Made by a program: the position numbers and the translations under genes
Source of the DNA: an uncultured Lachnospiraceae bacterium
GTDB taxonomy: Bacteria; Bacillota; Clostridia; Lachnospirales; Lachnospiraceae
Length of the DNA stretch: 53,860 nucleotides
Direction of reading: 5' to 3'
NCBI GenBank assembly: GCA_947576945.1
Contig: CANPTH010000028.1
Coordinates: forward strand, 1 to 53,860
In this document: piece after piece, positions 24,841-32,734 of the stretch
Position numbering within the stretch: position 1 is the stretch's first letter
How the letters are laid out: each line of letters starts with the position of its first letter
Notes under the pieces: generated by a model
Told to the model about the DNA's origin: nothing
What the model saw: only the letters and a program-made list of their open reading frames with translations
The model's database searches: none

Positions 24841-24904
24841 GAATTTGTACCGAAACGTCACAAATTCTGTTCGTGTCCTCAGTGTAAAGCGCTTCGGAAT
24901 GGAG
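24841..24904 (+). ncRNA. Pseudoknot-forming leader element, copy C (aminotransferase)
   Basis: P1: GAATTTGT (24841-24848) with ACAAATTC (24860-24867), 8 bp. P2: loop CCGAAACGT (24850-24858) with GCGCTTCGG (24889-24897), pairing with one A-C mismatch and a wobble. AATGGAGG follows, and the gene starts at 24911. Copies C and D form a second sequence subtype of the element. Confidence 0.6.
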
Positions 24905-24910
24905 GGAAAG

Positions 24911-26083
24911 ATGGGCATACGATTTGCAGATCGAATGAAAGATTATGAAGCGGGCATCTTTCAGGTGTTGAATGAGAAGAAAGACGCGGCGGAAAAGCGG
25001 GGAAAGAAGATCTATAACCTTTCCGTGGGAACACCGGATTTCCCGCCAGCGCCGCATGTGGTGGAAGCAGTGATGGAGGCGTCGCAGAATCCGGAAAACT
25101 ATAGATATGCGTTGATCGATATCCCGGAATTGATCCAGGCGGTGCAGACGCGGTATCGGAAACGTTATGACGTGGCGCTTGAGGCAGACGAAATCATGTC
25201 TGTTTATGGATCTCAGGAGGGAATTGCACATATTTGTCTGACGCTGTGTAATCCGGGAGATGTAGTGTTAGTACCCAATCCAGGGTATCCGATTTTCGGT
25301 ATCGGCCCGTCTCTTGCAGGGGCGGAAGTTGTTACTTATGATCTGACAGAGGAGAACCATTACCTGCCGGATCTGGACGGGATGGAGGAGGATTTGCTTG
25401 CGCGGGCGAAATGCATGATCGTATCCTATCCCTTAAATCCGGTTTGTAAAGCGGCGCCGGATGCATTTTACGAGAAGCTGATTCCCTGGGCAGCAGCTCA
25501 TGAGATTCTGATTATTCATGACAATGCCTATTCGGATATCATATATGACGGCAGGGTTGGCAAGTCGATTTTGCGGATCCCCGGGGCGAAGAAGACAGCG
25601 GTTGAATTTTATTCCCTTTCCAAATCTTATAATTATACCGGCGCGAGAATGAGTTTTCTCACAGGCAATCGAGAAGTGGTGGATTGCTTTAAAAGATTTC
25701 GTTCTCAGATTGATTACGGCACGTATCTGCCGGTACAGTATGGCGCGGTGGCGGCGCTTACCGGTTCCGATCAGATGGTGAAGGAACAGTGTGCGGAATA
25801 TCAGAAGAGAAGAGATGCTCTCTGCGGCGGCCTGCGTAAGATTGGCTGGCCGATGGAGGACAGTGAGGGAACGATGTTTGCCTGGGCTAAGATACCGGCA
25901 GGCTGCACAGATGACGTGGCCTTCGTCATGGAACTGGTGGAGAAGAGCGGGGTGCTGTGCACGCCAGGCAGCAGCTTCGGCTCTCTGGGCAAAGGACATG
26001 TGCGGTTTGCACTGACGATGCCGGTGGAAAGAATACTGGAGGCAGTAGAGGCGATCGCAGATTCTGGTATGATACGGGCATAG
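24911..26083 (+). CDS. PLP-dependent aminotransferase, class I/II
   Basis: The protein is 390 aa from the ATG at 24911 with GGAGGG upstream. It has fold-type-I signs: LSVGTPDFPPAPHVVEA, YGSQEGIAHICLTLCNPGDVVLVPNPGYPI, IHDNAYSDIIYDG and the PLP-binding lysine K238 in SLSKSYNYTGARMSF. The C-terminal part has GVLCTPGSSFGSLGKGHVRFAL. It resembles LL-diaminopimelate/alanine-type aminotransferases, but the substrate cannot be fixed from sequence. No biosynthetic partners are adjacent. A terminator follows at 26133. Confidence 0.85.
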   Translation: MGIRFADRMKDYEAGIFQVLNEKKDAAEKRGKKIYNLSVGTPDFPPAPHVVEAVMEASQNPENYRYALIDIPELIQAVQTRYRKRYDVALEADEIMSVYGSQEGIAHICLTLCNPGDVVLVPNPGYPIFGIGPSLAGAEVVTYDLTEENHYLPDLDGMEEDLLARAKCMIVSYPLNPVCKAAPDAFYEKLIPWAAAHEILIIHDNAYSDIIYDGRVGKSILRIPGAKKTAVEFYSLSKSYNYTGARMSFLTGNREVVDCFKRFRSQIDYGTYLPVQYGAVAALTGSDQMVKEQCAEYQKRRDALCGGLRKIGWPMEDSEGTMFAWAKIPAGCTDDVAFVMELVEKSGVLCTPGSSFGSLGKGHVRFALTMPVERILEAVEAIADSGMIRA

Positions 26084-26132
26084 GAAGGGAGATGCGTTTG
26101 TCAATAGTATTTTTATAGAAAATACTTTTTTG

Positions 26133-26162
26133 GGATATGTCACAAAACGGCATATCCTTTTT
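26133..26162 (+). terminator. Intrinsic terminator after the aminotransferase gene
   Basis: GGATATG (26133-26139) pairs with CATATCC (26151-26157), followed by TTTTT. The A/T-rich flanks might let it work on the other strand too. Confidence 0.65.
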
Positions 26163-26226
26163 CAGTGCTTTTTCTATTAAGGAGATCATTGACAGGGGAT
26201 ACCGGTTGGCATATACTGAATGTACG

Positions 26227-26272
26227 CTACAAAATATGGTGTTTTTATGTTAACCAATTCTATATTTTGTAT
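26227..26272. promoter_or_regulatory. Pair of NrdR-like boxes upstream of nrdDG
   Basis: ctaCAAAATATGGtgt (26227-26242) matches the core of the NrdR box (CwAtATaTwG) at 8 of 10 positions and attCTATATTTTGtat (26257-26272) at 9 of 10. The centres are 30 bases apart, close to the typical three helical turns. TACAAAATAT and ATATTTTGTA also form a perfect 10-bp inverted repeat. NrdR represses ribonucleotide reductase genes in many bacteria. Confidence 0.5.
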
Positions 26273-26602
26273 TTTTAATTCTATTGCGCATCAGTTGAAT
26301 TCTGCGATATCTATGGCATTACACAGCATGAGTGACATAAAATCGTCAATTCATTGTCTTAAAATATGATAAGTATAAAAGGGGAATTTGATTCGAGGGC
26401 ATGACCAGAGTACAGGATCATGTACATGGTAAATGTTTCTGTTAGATGATTGGCGGGACATGTATGTAAATTTATGTCATATTGATACGACTACAGGGCT
26501 GGATATGCTGCAGGAAAGATTATGAACTAAAGAGAGGCTTCTGTGTGCGCGGCAGGATTTCTGTAACAGGAAAGAAAAGATAATTACCATGGAGGGGAGT
26601 TA

Positions 26603-28792
26603 ATGAGCAGTAAGTTTGGAGCAGATACTATGGCGGAAGAGAATTTTGAGATGGAGTACCAGCCGGATAAGATCGTGAAGGTGATCAAGAAGGATGGGAG
26701 TCTGGAAGATTTTAATGTCCAGAAAGTCATCGACGCCGTAGGGAAGAGCGCTTATCGTGCGCTGACCAAATTCACGGATGAAGAGAAGCGTCATATATGC
26801 CAGACTGTGATTGATAAGGTGAATGAGCTGGGGGAGGAACGGATCCCGATTCAGATCATGCACAACATAGTGGAGAGTGCACTGGAGGACGTGAAGCCCA
26901 TCGTTGCCAAGAGCTACCGGGACTACCGCAATTACAAGCAGGATTTTGTGCGGATGATGGACGATGTGTATAAGAAGAGCCAGTCTATCATGTATATAGG
27001 AGACAAGGAGAACGCTAATACGGACAGCGCTCTCGTTTCCACTAAGAGGAGTTTGATTTTTAATCAGTTTAACAAGGAGTTATACCAGAAGTTTTTTATG
27101 ACTACGGAGGAAATTCAGGCGTGCCGGGACGGGTATCTGTATGTGCACGATATGTCCGCCAGAAGAGACACGATGAACTGCTGTCTGTTTAATGTGGCGG
27201 AGGTTTTAAGCGGCGGCTTCGAGATGGGCAATATCTGGTATAACGAACCCAAGACGCTGGATGTGGCTTTTGACGTGATCGGTGATATCGTGCTGAGCGC
27301 CGCCAGCCAGCAGTACGGCGGCTTTACCGTGCCGGAGGTGGACAAGATCCTGGAGCCCTATGCGGAGAAGTCTTATAAGCGGGACATTGAGAAGTATATA
27401 CGGCTGGGGATTGATGAAGAGACTGCCAAAGCGGAAGCGCTGGCAGATGTGAAGAAAGAATTCGAACAGGGCTTTCAGGGATGGGAATATAAATTCAATA
27501 CTGTAGCCAGCAGCCGCGGGGATTATCCTTTTATCACCGTGACGGCGGGGATCGGTACTGGAAGATTTGCGAGGATGGCGACCATTGTCATGCTCAATGT
27601 GCGCCGCAACGGACAGGGTAAGAAGGAATGTAAGAAACCGGTTCTGTTTCCGAAGATTGTATTTTTGTATGATGAGAATCTGCATGGACCGGGCAGGGAA
27701 CTGGAAGAGGTATTTGACGCAGGAGTGGAGTGCTCAGCCAAAACCATGTATCCGGACTGGCTGAGCCTTACCGGCAAAGGGTATATTGCCAGCATGTACA
27801 AGCAGTACGGTAAGGTGATCTCCCCTATGGGCTGCAGAGCCTTCCTGTCACCCTGGTATGTGAAGGGAGGTATGCATCCGGCTGATGATACGGATACGCC
27901 TGTATTCGTGGGAAGATTCAATATCGGTGTGGTATCCCTGCATCTGCCAATGATCCTGGCCAAGTCCCGCCAGGAGAGCAGAGATTTCTATGAAGTGCTG
28001 GATTATTATCTGAATCTGATCCGTCAGCTGCATATCCGAACCTATGCCTATTTGGGAGAGATGCGTGCATCCACCAATCCGCTGGCATACTGCGAGGGTG
28101 GTTTCCTGGGAGGACACCTGCAGCTGCACGACAAGATCAAACCGATTTTAAAGACGGCAACGGCCAGCTTCGGCATTACGGCTTTCAACGAACTGCAGGA
28201 GCTGTATAACGGCAAGTCGCTGGTGGAGGACGGCGCCTTTGCGCTGGAGGTATTGGAACATATCAACGAAAAGATAGCGGAATATAAGGAAGCGGACGGG
28301 AATCTGTATGCGATTTACGGCACACCGGCGGAGAATCTCTGTGGTCTGCAGGTGAAACAGTTTCGAGCAAAATATGGTATTATAGAAGGTGTTTCCGACA
28401 GAGAATATGTTTCCAACAGTTTTCATTGTCATGTGACGGAGGAGATCACGCCTATCGAGAAACAGGATCTGGAATATCGTTTCTGGGAACTGGCTAACGG
28501 CGGCAAGATCCAATATGTAAAATATCCGATTGATTATAATATCGATGCCATCAAGACCTTGATTCGTCGCGCCATGGAGATGGGATTCTATGAGGGTGTC
28601 AATTTGTCGCTGGCGTACTGTGATGACTGCGGCCATCAGGAGCTGGAGATGGATGTCTGTCCTGTATGCGGCAGCCGTAATCTGACGAAGATCGACCGTA
28701 TGAACGGTTATCTGGCATATTCCCGTGTGCACGGGGATACCAGATTGAGTGAAGCGAAGATGGCGGAGATCGCAGAAAGGAAAAGTATGTAA
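26603..28792 (+). CDS. nrdD: Anaerobic ribonucleoside-triphosphate reductase
   Basis: The protein is 729 aa. It makes deoxynucleotides from ribonucleoside triphosphates without oxygen, using a glycyl radical. It has an N-terminal ATP-cone (VIKKDGSLEDFNVQKV), the large barrel with GDYPFITVTAG and conserved Cys, a CDDC...CPVC zinc site near residues 673-690, and a C-terminal glycyl radical motif RMNGYL with G702. GGAGGGGAG precedes the ATG. It is coupled to nrdG (TAATG overlap), and the upstream region carries two NrdR-like boxes. Confidence 0.96.
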   Translation: MSSKFGADTMAEENFEMEYQPDKIVKVIKKDGSLEDFNVQKVIDAVGKSAYRALTKFTDEEKRHICQTVIDKVNELGEERIPIQIMHNIVESALEDVKPIVAKSYRDYRNYKQDFVRMMDDVYKKSQSIMYIGDKENANTDSALVSTKRSLIFNQFNKELYQKFFMTTEEIQACRDGYLYVHDMSARRDTMNCCLFNVAEVLSGGFEMGNIWYNEPKTLDVAFDVIGDIVLSAASQQYGGFTVPEVDKILEPYAEKSYKRDIEKYIRLGIDEETAKAEALADVKKEFEQGFQGWEYKFNTVASSRGDYPFITVTAGIGTGRFARMATIVMLNVRRNGQGKKECKKPVLFPKIVFLYDENLHGPGRELEEVFDAGVECSAKTMYPDWLSLTGKGYIASMYKQYGKVISPMGCRAFLSPWYVKGGMHPADDTDTPVFVGRFNIGVVSLHLPMILAKSRQESRDFYEVLDYYLNLIRQLHIRTYAYLGEMRASTNPLAYCEGGFLGGHLQLHDKIKPILKTATASFGITAFNELQELYNGKSLVEDGAFALEVLEHINEKIAEYKEADGNLYAIYGTPAENLCGLQVKQFRAKYGIIEGVSDREYVSNSFHCHVTEEITPIEKQDLEYRFWELANGGKIQYVKYPIDYNIDAIKTLIRRAMEMGFYEGVNLSLAYCDDCGHQELEMDVCPVCGSRNLTKIDRMNGYLAYSRVHGDTRLSEAKMAEIAERKSM

Positions 28793-29295
28793 TGAGATAT
28801 CACAATATAACCAGGGATGATATGCTGAACGGCGACGGCCTGCGTGTGGTGCTCTGGGTGGCCGGCTGTTCCCACTGCTGTAAGGATTGCCATAATCCGA
28901 TCACGTGGGATCCGGACGGCGGCGTATTGTTTGATGAGCAGGCCAGGCAGGAGCTGTTTGGACAGCTGGAGAAGCCCTACATTTCCGGGATCACCTTTTC
29001 GGGCGGAGATCCGCTGCACGCAGCCAACCGTCTGGCAGTGCGGGAGCTGATGGAGGAGATCAGGGAGCGGTATCCGGACAAGACCATCTGGCTTTACACC
29101 GGGGATAGGTGGGAAGACATCCGGCATTATTCGCTGATGGAGTATGTAGATGTACTGGTGGACGGAGAATTTGTATCAGGTTTAAAGGATACGAAGCTGC
29201 GCTGGCGGGGAAGCGCCAACCAGCGGGTGATCGATGTACAGGCCAGTCTGCGGCAGGAAGATTCGACGGTGCCGGTGCTGCACTGTAGTGAATGA
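28792..29295 (+). CDS. nrdG: Anaerobic ribonucleotide reductase-activating radical SAM protein
   Basis: The protein is 167 aa. The radical-SAM CxxxCxxC motif is C26, C30 and C33 in AGCSHCCKDCHN, with an extra Cys at 29. TFSGGDPLHAAN is the SAM-binding GGE-like segment. It uses SAM and an Fe-S cluster to create the glycyl radical on NrdD. Its start overlaps the nrdD stop codon by one base, so the two proteins are made together. Confidence 0.95.
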   Translation: MRYHNITRDDMLNGDGLRVVLWVAGCSHCCKDCHNPITWDPDGGVLFDEQARQELFGQLEKPYISGITFSGGDPLHAANRLAVRELMEEIRERYPDKTIWLYTGDRWEDIRHYSLMEYVDVLVDGEFVSGLKDTKLRWRGSANQRVIDVQASLRQEDSTVPVLHCSE

Positions 29296-29398
29296 TCGGT
29301 AATAGAGACATAGGGATAAGGAAGATACAGAAATAAATTCAGCCGAAAACAAGTAACAGCATGTAACGGCTGCAGCGGGAAAGGACTAGCAGAATAGA

Positions 29399-29833
29399 GT
29401 GGAAACGATCAAGATCAAATATTTTTCGGATAGAATTGAGAAACTGACCTATATAGACGGTAAGTCTGACTGGATCGACCTGCGGGCGGCGGAAGATGTG
29501 ACGCTGAAGCAGGGGGAATTCAAGTTGATCCCGTTAGGTGTGGGGATGGAACTGCCCAAAGGCTATGAGGCGCATGTGGTGCCCAGAAGTTCGACCTTTA
29601 AGAATTTTGGCATTATCCAGACGAATCATCAGGGGGTGATCGACTGTTCTTACTGTGGCGATAATGACCAGTGGTTTATGCCGGTATATGCGCTGCGGGA
29701 TACGCAGATCCATATCAATGACAGGATCTGTCAGTTCAGGATCATGGAGAATCAGCCGAAGATCATGTTTGAGGAAGTGGAACATTTGGACAATGAAGAT
29801 CGAGGCGGACATGGCAGCACGGGAAAGCAGTAA
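29399..29833 (+). CDS. dut: dUTPase-like protein
   Basis: The protein is 144 aa with a GTG start at 29399; the binding site is weak (AAAGGA about 14 bases away). dUTPase motifs: [27 protein letters not shown] (in pieces: PRSST and motif 3 region), [14 protein letters not shown], a C-terminal RGGHGSTGK. The first motif is [10 protein letters not shown] rather than the usual GYDLRAA. It hydrolyses dUTP to dUMP to keep uracil out of DNA. Placement after nrdDG fits dNTP metabolism. A sigma-G-like promoter and a MITE-like element follow. Confidence 0.82.
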   Translation: METIKIKYFSDRIEKLTYIDGKSDWIDLRAAEDVTLKQGEFKLIPLGVGMELPKGYEAHVVPRSSTFKNFGIIQTNHQGVIDCSYCGDNDQWFMPVYALRDTQIHINDRICQFRIMENQPKIMFEEVEHLDNEDRGGHGSTGKQ

Positions 29834-29847
29834 TCCGACAGATGATA

Positions 29848-29878
29848 TGAATAAGAAAACTTCTTTCAAGACATACTA
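29848..29878 (+). promoter_or_regulatory. Sigma-G-like promoter of the SpoVAF-type gene
   Basis: -35 TGAATA (29848-29853), 18-base spacer, -10 CATACTA (29872-29878) match the forespore sigma-G consensus. The last three bases of the -10 are the first bases of the MITE-like element starting at 29876. The transcript would run through the element into the spore-germination-type gene at 30077. Confidence 0.55.
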
Positions 29879-30040
29879 GTACAATGAATATTAAGTAACG
29901 GGCACCTTGACTTGCCTGATTGTTCAGCTACGGCGTTGTCGTCAATCGCCGTAGCCACCGCTACGACTCTTTCCTCCGCCTTGCATCTGAAACAATCATT
30001 CTGTGTCAATGTACCAGAAACTTAATTTTCATTGTACTAG
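29876..30040. mobile_element. MITE-like element, 165 bp
   Basis: Terminal inverted repeats of 21 bp with one mismatch: CTAGTACAATGAATATTAAGT (left end 29876-29896, read as 20 plus 1) and its complement ACTTAATTTTCATTGTACTAG at 30020-30040. There is no coding sequence. Inside, GCTACGGCG (29927-29935) and CGCCGTAGC (29947-29955) form a 9-bp hairpin. No target-site duplication is obvious. Interior wording like GGCGGAGGAAAGAGTCGTAGC on the minus strand seems familiar from repeats of gut Clostridia (from memory). No second copy lies in this window. Confidence 0.65.
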
Positions 30041-30076
30041 CAGCAACAAGTAATGTCTTGGAAGGAGTTTTTGACA

Positions 30077-31510
30077 GTGCAGAAAAGAGAAGAAGCGAAT
30101 GAGAGAATGACACCCTCCCTGCAGCAGACCATGGTGTATATGAAGGAGAGGATGGCGCCGGATACAAGTTTTGATGTGGTCTATCGTGTAATTGAAGTCG
30201 GAGGGCGTCAGGCGTGTATCTATTTTATAGATGGATTCTGCAAGGATGAGCTGATGATGAAAATCCTGCAGTATTTTATCGGTTTAAAAGCTGAAGACAT
30301 GCCGCAGAATGCTTATGAGATGGCAAAAAGGGCCACTCCTTACGTGGAGGTGGATCTAAAGGACAGGTGGGAGGATATTTTTTATAATATTCTGTCAGGG
30401 GTCTTTGCGCTGTTTATCGACGGCTATGACAGATGTATTCTTCTCGATTCCCGAACCTATCCTGCCAGAGGGGTGGAGGAACCGGATAAAGATAAGACAC
30501 TGCGCGGTTCCAAGGATGGTTTCGTGGAGACGGTGGTCTTCAATACTGCGCTGATCAGGCGCAGAATCCGGAGCACGGAGCTTCGTATGGAGATGATGAA
30601 TGCCGGAAAAAGCTCCCGCACGGATATTGTCCTGTGCTATATGGACAACCGGGTGGATCACGGCTTTCTGGAAAAAGTCAGAAAGCGGATTGAAAGCATT
30701 AAGGTAGATGCCCTGACCATGAATCAGGAGAGCCTTGCCGAATGTCTGTATCAGCGTAAATGGTTCAATCCTTTCCCGAAATTTAAATTCACGGAGCGGC
30801 CTGATGTGGCGGCGGCGCAGGTGCTGGAAGGGGATATTGTCATTCTGGTGGACAATTCGCCTTCGGCCATGATTGTGCCGACTTCCATCTTTGATATCGT
30901 GGAGGAGGCGGACGACTATTATTTTCCGCCGATCACGGGAACCTACCTGCGGCTGTCGAGATTTGTGATCTCGATTCTGACTTACATCATGACGCCGACT
31001 TTTCTGCTTCTGATGAACAATCCTGAATGGGTGCCGCAGTCCTTTGACTTTATCATGCTGCAGGAGGATCCGAATATCCCTCTGCTGGCGCAGTTCTTGA
31101 TCCTGGAGCTGGCGATCGACGGTTTGAAGCTGGCGGCAGTTAACACCCCAAATATGCTCAGCACACCCTTAAGCGTGATGGCCGGTCTGGTGCTGGGAGA
31201 GTTCTCGGTTAACAGCGGCTGGTTTAACTCTGAGGTGATGCTGTATATGGCGTTCGTGGCCATCGCCAATTACACGCAGCAGAACTATGAGCTGGGATAT
31301 GCGCTGAAATTCATGCGGATCCTGAATCTGATTCTGACGGCGCTGTTTGGACTCTACGGTTATATCGGGGCGATCCTTTTCTTTCTGCTGATGATCGTCT
31401 GCAACAAGACGCTGTCGGATAAAAGCTATATCTATCCGCTCATGCCCTTTAATTTCCGCCAGCTGGCCAAGCGGCTACTGCGCCTGCGTCTGCCGGAGGC
31501 AAAACAGTAA
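30077..31510 (+). CDS. spoVAF: SpoVAF/GerA-family spore germination protein
   Basis: The protein is about 477 aa from a GTG at 30077 with AAGGAG 9 bases upstream; an ATG at 30053 in frame has no binding site. The N-terminal ~230 residues are a soluble GerA-type domain (SGVFALFIDGYDRCILLDSRTYPARGVEEPDKDKTLRGSKDGF, in pieces: LDSRTYPARGVEEP, LRGSKDGFVETVVFN). The C-terminal part has about five membrane segments. The family includes GerAA and SpoVAF; the pattern is closest to SpoVAF. It sits in the spore inner membrane and helps respond to germinants or release dipicolinate. Made in the forespore, consistent with the sigma-G-like promoter. Confidence 0.88.
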   Translation: MQKREEANERMTPSLQQTMVYMKERMAPDTSFDVVYRVIEVGGRQACIYFIDGFCKDELMMKILQYFIGLKAEDMPQNAYEMAKRATPYVEVDLKDRWEDIFYNILSGVFALFIDGYDRCILLDSRTYPARGVEEPDKDKTLRGSKDGFVETVVFNTALIRRRIRSTELRMEMMNAGKSSRTDIVLCYMDNRVDHGFLEKVRKRIESIKVDALTMNQESLAECLYQRKWFNPFPKFKFTERPDVAAAQVLEGDIVILVDNSPSAMIVPTSIFDIVEEADDYYFPPITGTYLRLSRFVISILTYIMTPTFLLLMNNPEWVPQSFDFIMLQEDPNIPLLAQFLILELAIDGLKLAAVNTPNMLSTPLSVMAGLVLGEFSVNSGWFNSEVMLYMAFVAIANYTQQNYELGYALKFMRILNLILTALFGLYGYIGAILFFLLMIVCNKTLSDKSYIYPLMPFNFRQLAKRLLRLRLPEAKQ

Positions 31511-31603
31511 CACGCAGGCATAATCCAAAATTCCAATGTCATTTACGGAAGATTACTGGAAGAAGGAATTGCTAAATGTCTGTTCTTCTGGTATGATACG
31601 ATA

Positions 31604-32578
31604 ATGGAGAAAAAAGAGCGTATGGTATTAACAGAACAGACAAACAAAGAGATCATATTTTTAAAACCGGTATTCAGGCAGATGGTATGGGGCGGAGACA
31701 GGCTGGGACGAGAATGGCATTATGAGATTCCGGGCAGTAATACGGGGGAGTGCTGGGGCGTCAGCGCTCACCCCAACGGCGACTGTACGGTCAGAGAAGG
31801 ACGTTATGCGGGAGAAGTCCTTTCCGCACTGTGGGCGAAGCACCCGGAGCTGTTTGGCAACACCGGGCTGGACAGGTTCCCGCTGCTGGTGAAGATCATT
31901 GACGCCAGAGAAGATCTGAGCATTCAGGTGCATCCTGACGATGCCTATGCCGGTATTCATGAGAACGGCTCCCTGGGGAAGAGCGAATGCTGGTATGTGC
32001 TGGCCTGTGACGAGGATTCCCGACTGATTATCGGCCATAACGCAAAAGACAGGGCCGGGCTTGTGGAGATGATCCGTCAGGGACGCTGGCAGGAACTGAT
32101 TCGAGAGATTCCGGTGCACAAGGGAGACTTTATTCGGATTGAACCGGGCACCGTGCACGCGATCAAAGGCGGCATTATGGTCATGGAACTGCAGCAGAGC
32201 AGTGACATTACATACCGTGTTTATGACTATGGCAGGCTGGTGAACGGTAAACCGAGAGAACTGCATATCGACAAGAGCATTGATGTGATCACAGTGCCGG
32301 CGGCCAGGATTGAGGACAGCATCGTGAAGGCGGATGCACTGCCGCAGAATGTGATGAATCTGCTCTGCGCCAGTGCATGTTTCCGGATATGGAAGGCGGA
32401 CGTGACACGCACGGTCACATTTGAGCAGGCCTATTCTTTTCTGATTATGAGTGTGATCGAAGGCGAGGGGAAAGTTAACGGGCAGACGGTTCGTAAAGGA
32501 GATCATTTCATATTGCCGAACGGATTCGGCAAGGTAATCATGGAGGGAAATATGCAGGTGATCGCTTCGACGATCTGA
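31604..32578 (+). CDS. manA: Mannose-6-phosphate isomerase, type I
   Basis: The protein is up to 324 aa; the ATG at 31622 (MVLTEQTNKE) is an equally likely start because GGAG lies between the two. Zinc-site motifs: SIQVHPDDAYA, KSECWYVL and EPGTVHAIKGG. The C-terminal cupin-like part (KADVTRTVTFEQAYSF) is short, as in Firmicutes ManA. It interconverts fructose-6-phosphate and mannose-6-phosphate. No operon partner; a terminator follows. Confidence 0.92.
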   Translation: MEKKERMVLTEQTNKEIIFLKPVFRQMVWGGDRLGREWHYEIPGSNTGECWGVSAHPNGDCTVREGRYAGEVLSALWAKHPELFGNTGLDRFPLLVKIIDAREDLSIQVHPDDAYAGIHENGSLGKSECWYVLACDEDSRLIIGHNAKDRAGLVEMIRQGRWQELIREIPVHKGDFIRIEPGTVHAIKGGIMVMELQQSSDITYRVYDYGRLVNGKPRELHIDKSIDVITVPAARIEDSIVKADALPQNVMNLLCASACFRIWKADVTRTVTFEQAYSFLIMSVIEGEGKVNGQTVRKGDHFILPNGFGKVIMEGNMQVIASTI

Positions 32579-32627
32579 AGATATAGTAAATGACATAACA
32601 TTTGAATACAGTATGAGCACAGATGAC

Positions 32628-32668
32628 AGCCAGTATACGCAGAGGGGTATACTGGCTTGGCTGTTTTA
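32628..32668 (+). terminator. Hairpin terminator after manA
   Basis: AGCCAGTATAC (32628-32638) pairs perfectly with GTATACTGGCT (32647-32657), with the outer ACAGCC/GGCTGT as an alternative, then TTTTATG. It can also serve the minus-strand kinase gene ending at 32735. Confidence 0.55.
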
Positions 32669-32734
32669 TGATCGTTCCTGTTGCTTTGTCTGAGTTGAGA
32701 CAATCCTGTGCTGCGGCATGACGGCGTGAGGCTG

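Larger units (their letters stand above)
26084..26602. other. Long leader/intergenic region before nrdD
   Basis: No gene is seen in these 519 bases. It contains the terminator of the aminotransferase gene, two NrdR-like boxes at 26227-26272 and an AT-rich upstream stretch, then a leader of about 330 bases before nrdD. Part of this leader could be structured, but no recognised fold was found. Confidence 0.45.
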
